Below, one piece after another: positions 34,638-42,805 of a stretch of DNA of 64,000 bases. The position numbers were made by a program, and so were the translations under genes. The DNA lies in contig DATHBD010000016.1 in NCBI GenBank assembly GCA_035296325.1, positions 1 through 64,000 of the forward strand, written 5' to 3'. This DNA is from DATHBD01 sp035296325. GTDB taxonomy: Bacteria > Actinomycetota > Actinomycetes > Mycobacteriales > Micromonosporaceae. The notes under the pieces were generated by a model, which made no database searches, had not been told where the DNA came from, and was given only the letters and a program-made list of their open reading frames with translations. Position 1 is the stretch's first letter, and every line of letters starts with the position of its first letter.

Positions 34638-37372
34638 CCGGCCCGGGCCTCACCGCGTACGGGCTGAGTTGCGAGTTGCTCCGCGAGCCACTCGGCATCG
34701 ACGAGCCCCGGCCACGGCTGTCGTGGAAGCTCGCATCGGACCGGCGCGGTGCCGCACAGCGTGCCTACCGCGTGCGGGTGGCGACCCGGGCGGCAGACCT
34801 GGCCGATCCGGACCGGCTCTGCTGGGACACCGGCGTGGTCTCCTCCGACGAGACCCTGCATCTGGCGTACGACGGCACCCCGCTGGTGTCGACGACCCGT
34901 TACCACTGGCGGGTCGAAGTCTGGGACGCCGACGGCGAGCCCGGTGCGGGCGCCGCCTCATGGTTCGAGACGGCGTTGCTGCACCGCGACGAGTGGGTGG
35001 CCCGGTGGATCGGGCGCGACCCGGCTGTGGCGCCCCCGATGGATCCACCGCAGGGCTCCGACCACAGCGACCGGGCCAGCCGCCTGGATCCGCCGGCACA
35101 GCTGCGCCGCTCGTTCGTCCTGGCCACCGCGCCGGTCCGGGCCCGGCTCTACGCCACCGCCCGGGGGGTGTACCAGCCGCGGATCAACGGGCAGCGGGTC
35201 GGCGACGTGGAGTTGGCACCCGGGTGGACCGAGTACGCCCAGCGGCTGCTGTACCAGACCTACGACGTGACCGACCTGCTGGCGGCGGGCGAGAACGTGA
35301 TCGCCGCGGCACTCGCCGACGGCTGGTGGAGCGGTTACGTCGGCTTCGATCCGCGCCGGGCCGCGCAGCACTACGGCGACGCGCCGTACCTGCTGGCCCA
35401 GATGGTGATGGACTTCGCCGACGGGTCTCGCCGGGTGCTCGGCACCGACAGCCGGTGGCTGGAGCACGAGGGCGCACTGCGCTACGCCGACCTGCTGGTG
35501 GGTGAGTGCCACGACGCGCGCGCCGCTACCGCCGGTTGGGACCGTCCCGGCTTCGACGTCGCCGGGTGGATGCCGGTCCGGCTCGGCGACGACTCGCCCG
35601 CCCAGTCGCTGCTCGCCGACCCGGCCCAGCCGGTCCGCGTGGTAGACGAGCTGACGCCGGTGTCAATCGAGGGTCGGGGCGACGGACGGTTCCGCGTGGA
35701 CCTCGGCCAGAACATGGTCGGCCGGGTGCGCCTCTCGGTGCCGCACTGCGCATCAGGTACCCGAATCGAGCTGCGGCACGCCGAGATGCTCACCGACGAC
35801 GGCGAGTTGTACCTCGCCAACCTGCGCTCCGCGGAAGCCACCGACGTGTACCTGACCGCCGGCCGCGCCGGCGAGGTGTTCGAGCCGGCATTCACCTTCC
35901 ACGGCTTCCGGTACGTGGAGGTCCGCGGATACCCGGGCGACCTGCACCCGGCGGCGATCGTCGGGCGGGTGTTGTCCTCGGACACGCCGCCGGCCGGGGA
36001 GTTCACCTGCAGCGACGACACCGTAATGCGCCTGCAGTCCAACATCCGATGGGGGCAGCGCGGCAACTTCCTGGCCATCCCGACCGACTGTCCACAGCGC
36101 GACGAGCGGTTGGGCTGGACCGCCGACGCGCAGATCTTCCTCCCGACGGCGTGCCGCAACGCCGACGTGTCGGCGTTCTTCGCGCGTTGGATGGGCGACG
36201 TGGTCGCCGGCCAGGACGACGACGGCGCGTTCGGCGACATGGCGCCGAGGCTGCTCCTGCTGCGCGAGGGCGCCCCGGCTTGGGGCGACGGCGGCGTCAT
36301 CGTCCCCTGGCACCTGTACCGCACGTACGGCGATCGCCGGGTGCTGGAGCGCTCGTACCCGGCGATGGCAGCCTGGGTGGAGCACATCCACCGCAATAAC
36401 CCGGACCTCGTCTGGCGCAACCGGGTCGGCAACCACTACGGCGACTGGCTGCAGGTGGACGCCCGTACCCCCCGCGAGGTGCTCGCCACGGCATACTTCG
36501 CCCGCAGCACCCGACTCGTCGCGCACGCGGCGCAGGTGCTCGGCCACGACGACGACGCCGGTCGCTACGCCGACCTCGCCGACGCCGTCCGCGACGCGTT
36601 CCGGGCGGCGTTCGTCAGCCCCGACGCACGGGTGACCGGAGAGACCCAGACCTGCTACCTGCTCGCCCTCGCCTTCGACCTGCTGCCCCGGCACCTCGTC
36701 GCACCCGCGGTTGAGCACCTCGTCGGCGACATCCGGGCGCGGGGCAACCACCTGTCCACCGGATTCGTGGGCGTCGCCCTGCTCTGCCCCACCCTGACCG
36801 ACCACGGGCACGCCGAACTGGCGTACGCCCTGTTGCACCAGGACACGTACCCGTCGTGGGGGTACTCCATCGCGCACGGCGCGACGACGATCTGGGAACG
36901 GTGGGACGGCTGGACCGAAGACCGCGGATTCCAGTCCGCCGCGATGAACTCGTTCAACCACTACAGCCTCGGCTCGGTCGGCGACTGGCTCTACGGTCGC
37001 GTCGCCGGTCTCGACCAGGCCTCCGACTCGGTCGCCGATCGTCGCCTGGTACTCCGGCCCACACCGGGCGGCCGGCTCACCTGGGCGTCGGCCCGGTACG
37101 CCTCTCCCCGGGGAGAGGCGTCGTGCGGTTGGCGGCTCACGCCGGAAGCGATGCAGTACGACGTCGTGGTGCCGGTCGGCAGCACGGCTGCGCTCCACCT
37201 ACCGACCGACGATCCGTCCGGGGCGCGCGAGGGCGGCGCCGCCGTGGCGGAGAGCCCCGGTGTCGACATCGTCGCGATCACACCCACCCACCTCGTCCTC
37301 CACCTCGTCGCCGGCCGGTACCGCTTCACGGCCAAGCCTCCGGCGGCGGTCAACGGCCCCGCCACCTCCTGA
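34634..37372 (+). CDS. Alpha-L-rhamnosidase, GH78
   Basis: 912 residues. N-terminal beta domains (LREPLGIDEPRPRLSWKL; RARLYATARGVYQPRING), then the alpha6/alpha6 barrel. Family hallmarks: DCPQRDERLGWTADAQIF at about 484-501, with the acidic residues assigned to catalysis, and GATTIWERWDGW at about 748-759 followed by MNSFNHYSLGSVGDW. It cleaves terminal alpha-L-rhamnose. No signal peptide, so it works inside on imported rhamnosides. ATG 34634 overlaps the permease stop by 4 bases. Confidence 0.94.
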   Translation: MTGPGLTAYGLSCELLREPLGIDEPRPRLSWKLASDRRGAAQRAYRVRVATRAADLADPDRLCWDTGVVSSDETLHLAYDGTPLVSTTRYHWRVEVWDADGEPGAGAASWFETALLHRDEWVARWIGRDPAVAPPMDPPQGSDHSDRASRLDPPAQLRRSFVLATAPVRARLYATARGVYQPRINGQRVGDVELAPGWTEYAQRLLYQTYDVTDLLAAGENVIAAALADGWWSGYVGFDPRRAAQHYGDAPYLLAQMVMDFADGSRRVLGTDSRWLEHEGALRYADLLVGECHDARAATAGWDRPGFDVAGWMPVRLGDDSPAQSLLADPAQPVRVVDELTPVSIEGRGDGRFRVDLGQNMVGRVRLSVPHCASGTRIELRHAEMLTDDGELYLANLRSAEATDVYLTAGRAGEVFEPAFTFHGFRYVEVRGYPGDLHPAAIVGRVLSSDTPPAGEFTCSDDTVMRLQSNIRWGQRGNFLAIPTDCPQRDERLGWTADAQIFLPTACRNADVSAFFARWMGDVVAGQDDDGAFGDMAPRLLLLREGAPAWGDGGVIVPWHLYRTYGDRRVLERSYPAMAAWVEHIHRNNPDLVWRNRVGNHYGDWLQVDARTPREVLATAYFARSTRLVAHAAQVLGHDDDAGRYADLADAVRDAFRAAFVSPDARVTGETQTCYLLALAFDLLPRHLVAPAVEHLVGDIRARGNHLSTGFVGVALLCPTLTDHGHAELAYALLHQDTYPSWGYSIAHGATTIWERWDGWTEDRGFQSAAMNSFNHYSLGSVGDWLYGRVAGLDQASDSVADRRLVLRPTPGGRLTWASARYASPRGEASCGWRLTPEAMQYDVVVPVGSTAALHLPTDDPSGAREGGAAVAESPGVDIVAITPTHLVLHLVAGRYRFTAKPPAAVNGPATS

Positions 37373-37400
37373 CCCACCCTGAGATGTTGAGGAGTCACAC

Positions 37401-38675
37401 ATGCGCCTACGTTCCTGGGCAGCCCTGATGGCCGCGCTGGCCGGTCTCGGCGCCGCATCCGCGTGCAGCAGCGGGACCGGCAGCAACACCGACAGTGGTG
37501 CCGGCGGCAGCACTATCCGCGTCTCCGCCACCGTCTCCGACAAGGAGGCGATGGAGGCGGTCATCGCCGCGTTCAAGAAGCAGAACCCGAACGACACCGT
37601 CAAGGGCGAGTACCTCGACACCGAGCCCATGCAGGCGGCGATCCGCACCCAGCTCGCCGCCGGCAACGCCTGGGATGTCATGTTCGTCTGGCCGGGCAAC
37701 GGCAACCCCGGCGCGCTCCAGGTGCTGCAGCCCAACGGCTACCTGACCGATCTGTCGGACCAGTCGTGGGCCGGGCAGATCCCGGAGGGCCTGAAGTCGG
37801 TGACCCAGGTCGACGGCAAGACGTTCCTGCTGCCGATGGCCTTCAGCGGGGTCGGCGCGATCTACAACGAAACCGCCCTGCAGGCGATCGGCGCGACGCC
37901 GCCGAAGACGTGGACCGAGCTGCTGGCGTTCTGCGACACCGCGAAGGCCAAGGGCAAGGTGGCCTTCGCGCTTGGCAACCAGACGAACTGGGTCACCCAA
38001 CTCGTCAACTACGCGCTGGTGCCGACGACCGTGTACGCCAAGAATCCGGACTTCGACCAGCAGATGCAGGCCGGCACGGCGAAGTTTGTCGGCTCCGGCT
38101 GGGAAACCGCCATGAACAAGTACCTGGAGATGAACGCGCGCGGCTGCTTCCAGGCGAACCCGGTCGGCACGTCCGTCGACGCGGCCACCACCCAGGCGGC
38201 CCAGGGCCAGGCCGTAGGCATCGTGCAGGGCACCTTCCAACTGGCCGCGCTCCAGAAGAGCGCCCCGGCCGGCACGAACTTCGTCATGACCGCGCTGCCG
38301 GCGACCGACAACCCGGCGGAGTTCCTGATGGCGGGCGCCGCGGGTGCCTCCTTCGGCGTGAACACCAAGACGAAGAACAAGGAGCTCGCCATGAAGTTCC
38401 TCAACTTCATGGCGCAGCCCGAGACGATGAACCTGTGGGCCACCACCGGCGGGTCGCTGCCGGCGTTCCCCAATGACAAGTTCACCGCGAGCCCGACGCT
38501 GGCCGAGTTCATCAAGTACCAGAAGGACGGCAAGACGGTTCCGTTCATGGACCAGCGCTGGCCCAGCTCGAAGGTTCAGGCCGTGCACCTGACCGGAGTG
38601 CAGGACATGTTCGCGGGCAAGGCAAAGCCCACCGATGTCCTGGCCCAGATGGACGCCGAGTACCAGAAGAAGTAG
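37401..38675 (+). CDS. Sugar ABC transporter substrate-binding lipoprotein
   Basis: 424 residues. Signal peptide with lipobox AASAC (Cys about 23), then STIRVSATVSDKEAMEAVIA and the extracellular solute-binding family 1 pattern (WDVMFVWPGNGN, ETMNLWATTGGSLPAF). Binding partner of the two upstream permeases. GAGGAG precedes ATG 37401. Its place after the rhamnosidase, away from the permeases, is a little unusual. Confidence 0.92.
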   Translation: MRLRSWAALMAALAGLGAASACSSGTGSNTDSGAGGSTIRVSATVSDKEAMEAVIAAFKKQNPNDTVKGEYLDTEPMQAAIRTQLAAGNAWDVMFVWPGNGNPGALQVLQPNGYLTDLSDQSWAGQIPEGLKSVTQVDGKTFLLPMAFSGVGAIYNETALQAIGATPPKTWTELLAFCDTAKAKGKVAFALGNQTNWVTQLVNYALVPTTVYAKNPDFDQQMQAGTAKFVGSGWETAMNKYLEMNARGCFQANPVGTSVDAATTQAAQGQAVGIVQGTFQLAALQKSAPAGTNFVMTALPATDNPAEFLMAGAAGASFGVNTKTKNKELAMKFLNFMAQPETMNLWATTGGSLPAFPNDKFTASPTLAEFIKYQKDGKTVPFMDQRWPSSKVQAVHLTGVQDMFAGKAKPTDVLAQMDAEYQKK

Positions 38676-38710
38676 TCCCCCTGCGACGTGAGTAGGAGGC
38701 GCGCGTCGGT

Positions 38711-41700
38711 ATGGAACTGGTGGAGCGGTTCGAGCGGGTTGACGAGACCTATGGACCGGTGCCGATCTGGTGGTGGAGCGGCGCACCACTGCGCCGGGAC
38801 CGCCTCCGGTGGCAGATGGAGCAGCTGCGGTCGCAAGGGGTCAGCCAGGCGGTCATCATGTGTCTGGCGCCCCGCGGTCCACTCTTCGGCGCGCTCGCCG
38901 ACGACCCGCCGTTTCTCAGCGAGGCGTGGTGGGACATCTTCCTCGGCGCCTGCGAGGACGCCCACGACATCGGGTTCCGGTTCTGGCTCTACGACCAGCT
39001 CGGCTTCTCCGGGGCGAACTTCCAGGGTCAGGTCGTGACCGCCCACCCCGAGTACGCCGGCTGGGAGCTTGCCCGCCTTGTCGTGGAGAGCGCCGGCGGG
39101 CGGGCCACCCTCGCCACCCCGCCCGGTGGCCAGCCGGTCGCGGCGTACGCCGTGCCAGCCGGCGGAGAACCGACGCCGGTGCCGCTGACCGGGGGCGTCG
39201 CCACCTGGAACGGTGGCCCGGCCCGGCTCTGCCTGGTCTACACCGTGCGCCGGGGCTTCGACTACCACCACCCGGACGCCGGCGCGACGTTGATCGACCT
39301 GGTGCTGGGCGAGTTCGCCCGGCGCGCGCAGCAGTGGTTCGGCTCGGTGATCGTCGGCCTGTTCCAGGACGAGCTGCCAACCATGCCGTCCTGGAGTGGC
39401 GCGTTCGCCGAGTCGTTCCGGCAGGCGTACGGGTACGACCTGCGCGCGGAGATCGCGCACCTGTGGGAGGAGGCCGGCCCACGCGGGCAGACGGTCCGCC
39501 GGGACTTCCATGCCCTTCGGGCCACGCTCGCCACGCGGGCGTTCTTCCAACCGCTCGCGCAATGGGCGAACAGGTGGGGCCTGACCGCCGGCTTCGACCA
39601 GCAGTCACCGGCCCGCGAAGGTGATCCGACCGGCGGTGTCGCGCTCTACGGGGACTACCTGGCCACGCACTCGGGGTTCACCGCGCCGGGCAGCGATCAC
39701 TGGGGCGACCCGAAGGTGCACAGCTCGCTGGCGCACGCCGGCCGGCAGCCGCGCACGTGGTTGGAGGCGTTCCACTCGTCGGGCTGGGGCGGCACGCTCG
39801 AGGAAACGTACGACTGGCTGGGCCCGTTCCTGCGCCGCGGTGCCAACCTCTACGACCCGCACGCCGTCTACTACGCCACGGTCGGCGGTTGGTTCGAATG
39901 GGCGCCTCCATCGACGTGCTGGCGCCAACCGTACTGGGACACCTACCGATCCTTCGCCGACCCCGTTACCCGAATGTGCTCCCTGCTCAGCGCCGGTTCG
40001 CTGGTGTGCGACACGATCCTGGTGCACCCGACGCTCACGGTCCAGGCGAACCTCACCCTTGACGGCGCGCTCCCGGACGCACGGTCCGCCTCGGCGGTGT
40101 ACCACGCCCTCAACGGTGCGACGAGCTGGTTCAGTGAACAGCCGGGCGTGCTGGACCGGGCGGGTCTGGATTACGAGGTCTTCGACGAGGCGACGTTGGC
40201 GGGAGCCCGGGTGACCGACGGCGAGCTGCGGGTCGCCGACGGCGCTTTCCGCAACGTGGTACTGCCCCGCGTGAGCGTCCTCGACTCCCCCACCGCCGCT
40301 GTGCTGACCGGCTTCGCCGCCGCCGGCGGACGGGTCGTCTGCGTCGGCGCTGCGCCGTCGGTGATCCTTGGTGACGCCGGTGGGGTGCTCGCCACCGCGT
40401 TGCGCGAGGCGGTGCGGGCCGGCCGGATCAGCGTGGTGGCCGGACCCGACGACGTACCCGCGGCCCTCGCGCGCGGCCCGATCAGCGTGCGGGCCGACGC
40501 GCCGTTCATGCTGCGCCGGTACGGCGACGCGCTGGTGCTGATCTTCGTGGCGCACGACGACCGCACCGGCACCCAGGCGCCCATCCTGCCCGGCCACCGG
40601 AATTTGAACTGGGTGGAGGAGACGTTCCGATGGGACCGGTACTGGACCGAGCTTGGTGAGCGCGGCTACACCTTCGTGCCGGTCGGTGATCGTCGGATCT
40701 CCGCTGAGCTGACCGGCGTGAGCAACCCGGGTATTCGCGCGCAGCGGTGGGATCCCCGCTCCGGCGCCCGCGTCGAACTGCCGGTCCGGACCGACGGCGA
40801 GCTCACGCACCTCGATCTCGGCTTTGACGATGGCGCGATGGCGGTCGTGGTGCTCGCACCGGACCTGCCGGCGGCCACCGCCGCGGACCCGGGCCGACCG
40901 ATCGATGTGACGCCGCTCGACGGCGTCTGGGAAATCGAGGCACGTTCCACCGCGGACAACCGGTGGGGCGATCTCGCCGGCGCCGTCCACTCCGGCGTCG
41001 TCCCTCTGCAGGTGTGGCGATTCGAACACGCGGTGGGCGGCACCGACGGGTTGCCGGCCGGGTCGTGGCAGCCGGTGCACGCGGGGTTCGGGCCATACGT
41101 CGAGATTCAGCCACCGCAGGAGGCGGCCGCGCCCGGGGTGCCCGATGGCTGGCTGCCGGGCGGGTACTCGCTGTCCCACGGCATTCGCAAGGACCCGCTG
41201 CACTTCGAGTACCTCGGCCCGAAAGGCATGGTGCCGGAGGAGTTCCTGGCCTGGCCTGACGCCGGCGCCGGGCAATGGGTCGCCTTCCGGACCCATCTGG
41301 ACCTGCCAGACGGCACCGGCAGGTGGCTGTCCGTCGGCGCGAACGCGCACCGCCTGGTCCGCCTCGACGGTGCGCCCCAGCGGGTCCACGGCACCGGCTA
41401 CTGGACCCTGACCGACGTGCCCGACGGTGAACGGCGGATCGCGGTCGAGGTCTGGCTCCGGGCCGAAGGGCCGCACGACCCGGCCAGCCCTGGACCGACA
41501 ACGGGGGTGCGGGCGTCCTTCGCTGTGGTGGCCGACCGGTCCGCGTACCGGCGGCCGGAGTGGCTGGTCCCGGCTGACGGGACCCGACCGGGCACGACTG
41601 TCGACGTGAGTCGGGTATGGACACTCGAACGCGCGCCGACGCGGGCCGTGCTCCAGGTGGCCGCCGAGGGCCCGTGCACGGTCCTCGTCAACGGCCAGGA

Positions 41701-42745
41701 GGTCGGCCGGCAGGGGGACTTCGACCCGTACGCGGCGCTGCGGACCGTGCGGGTGCAGCCGTATGACCTCACTGGCGCGCTGCGGACCGGCACGAATGTG
41801 GTGACCTTCCGGCTCCCCGACGGTGGTCGTCGGGTGAGCGTACTAGCCGACAACGGATCCGATCTGGTGACCGACGCGTCGTGGACCGCCACCCGTGATG
41901 GACGGCCAGTCGGCCTGGAGCTTCGCCGCGAACAGTGGACCGACCCGCGATGGGTGTGCCTGCGGCCCCGCCCGCACCCGCTCCCCCGAGCCGCGTGGCT
42001 CGACCCGACGGTCGCGGCCGACGGCGCCGTCCTGGATGTCGTCCCCACCGCGGGCGATGCGGAACCGTCGACGCAGTGGCTCCGCTTCGCTGCGCCCGCC
42101 GGCATGCACGAGTTCACCGTCGCGACCCCGCTGCCGTTCAGCGTCGTGATCGCCGGCGCACACCTGACGCCGGTCGCCGGCCGGGTCACCCTGCCGGCGC
42201 CGCTGCCGGGCGGCACGCCGGTGACGCTGCGGTTCGACGACGCGCAGGGTCGTCGCGGCGGAAGCCTGGTCGAGGGCCCGGTCGAGGCACGGCTGGGTGC
42301 CGTCGCCGCGGAACTCGCGCCGTGGGCCGATCTGGGCCTGCGCTCGCTGGCCGGTTCGGTGACCTACCGCCGGCGGGTACGCCTGCCCAGCATCTCCGAC
42401 AGCGACCGGATGATCCTGGATCTTGGCGCAGTCCGCGGCACCTCCGAGGTCAGGGTCAACGGTGTCCGCGCCGGAGCGGCGGTCTTCTCCCCGTACCGGG
42501 TGGAACTGACCGGTCTGCTGCACGAGGGCGACAACGAAATCGAGATCATCGTGCGCGGCACCCTCGCCGGCTATCTGGACGACGTGTCACCCACGCCGGC
42601 GATCGCGGCCGGCCAGACCCACACCGGACTCTTCGGACCGGTGCGGCTGCAGCGGCATGTGGCGTCCGGATCGACGGACCGCTCGGCGGCGGACCGGGAT
42701 CACCCGGAGAGCACCGCCATCGCCGGCAGCGCCCGACTCGAGTAG
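38711..42745 (+). CDS. Large GH106-like glycoside hydrolase, candidate second alpha-L-rhamnosidase
   Basis: 1344 residues. The opening PVPIWWWSGAPLRRDRLRWQ followed by GVSQAVIM is the pattern of GH106 and related hydrolases with a distorted TIM barrel. A candidate acid lies in GLFQDELPTMPSW (about residue 217). The C-terminal third has galactose-binding-like jelly rolls (LDLGAVRGTSEVRVNG, GDNEIEIIVRGTL), normal for the family. No signal peptide. AGGAGG lies 13 bases before ATG. Last gene of the rhamnoside operon. Assignment to GH106 is by pattern; specificity is inferred from context. Confidence 0.72.
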   Translation: MELVERFERVDETYGPVPIWWWSGAPLRRDRLRWQMEQLRSQGVSQAVIMCLAPRGPLFGALADDPPFLSEAWWDIFLGACEDAHDIGFRFWLYDQLGFSGANFQGQVVTAHPEYAGWELARLVVESAGGRATLATPPGGQPVAAYAVPAGGEPTPVPLTGGVATWNGGPARLCLVYTVRRGFDYHHPDAGATLIDLVLGEFARRAQQWFGSVIVGLFQDELPTMPSWSGAFAESFRQAYGYDLRAEIAHLWEEAGPRGQTVRRDFHALRATLATRAFFQPLAQWANRWGLTAGFDQQSPAREGDPTGGVALYGDYLATHSGFTAPGSDHWGDPKVHSSLAHAGRQPRTWLEAFHSSGWGGTLEETYDWLGPFLRRGANLYDPHAVYYATVGGWFEWAPPSTCWRQPYWDTYRSFADPVTRMCSLLSAGSLVCDTILVHPTLTVQANLTLDGALPDARSASAVYHALNGATSWFSEQPGVLDRAGLDYEVFDEATLAGARVTDGELRVADGAFRNVVLPRVSVLDSPTAAVLTGFAAAGGRVVCVGAAPSVILGDAGGVLATALREAVRAGRISVVAGPDDVPAALARGPISVRADAPFMLRRYGDALVLIFVAHDDRTGTQAPILPGHRNLNWVEETFRWDRYWTELGERGYTFVPVGDRRISAELTGVSNPGIRAQRWDPRSGARVELPVRTDGELTHLDLGFDDGAMAVVVLAPDLPAATAADPGRPIDVTPLDGVWEIEARSTADNRWGDLAGAVHSGVVPLQVWRFEHAVGGTDGLPAGSWQPVHAGFGPYVEIQPPQEAAAPGVPDGWLPGGYSLSHGIRKDPLHFEYLGPKGMVPEEFLAWPDAGAGQWVAFRTHLDLPDGTGRWLSVGANAHRLVRLDGAPQRVHGTGYWTLTDVPDGERRIAVEVWLRAEGPHDPASPGPTTGVRASFAVVADRSAYRRPEWLVPADGTRPGTTVDVSRVWTLERAPTRAVLQVAAEGPCTVLVNGQEVGRQGDFDPYAALRTVRVQPYDLTGALRTGTNVVTFRLPDGGRRVSVLADNGSDLVTDASWTATRDGRPVGLELRREQWTDPRWVCLRPRPHPLPRAAWLDPTVAADGAVLDVVPTAGDAEPSTQWLRFAAPAGMHEFTVATPLPFSVVIAGAHLTPVAGRVTLPAPLPGGTPVTLRFDDAQGRRGGSLVEGPVEARLGAVAAELAPWADLGLRSLAGSVTYRRRVRLPSISDSDRMILDLGAVRGTSEVRVNGVRAGAAVFSPYRVELTGLLHEGDNEIEIIVRGTLAGYLDDVSPTPAIAAGQTHTGLFGPVRLQRHVASGSTDRSAADRDHPESTAIAGSARLE

Positions 42746-42762
42746 TCGCGTCAGCCGTGCGC

Positions 42763-42790
42763 GTGGCGGGTCAGTCGGGCGACCCGCCAC
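42763..42790. terminator. Bidirectional terminator hairpin
   Basis: Perfect 10-base arms GTGGCGGGTC/GACCCGCCAC around an 8-base loop, between the convergent GH106-like and beta-helix genes. No T tract. Strongest stem-loop of the region. Confidence 0.8.
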
Positions 42791-42805
42791 CGCCGCTGCC
42801 GCGCC

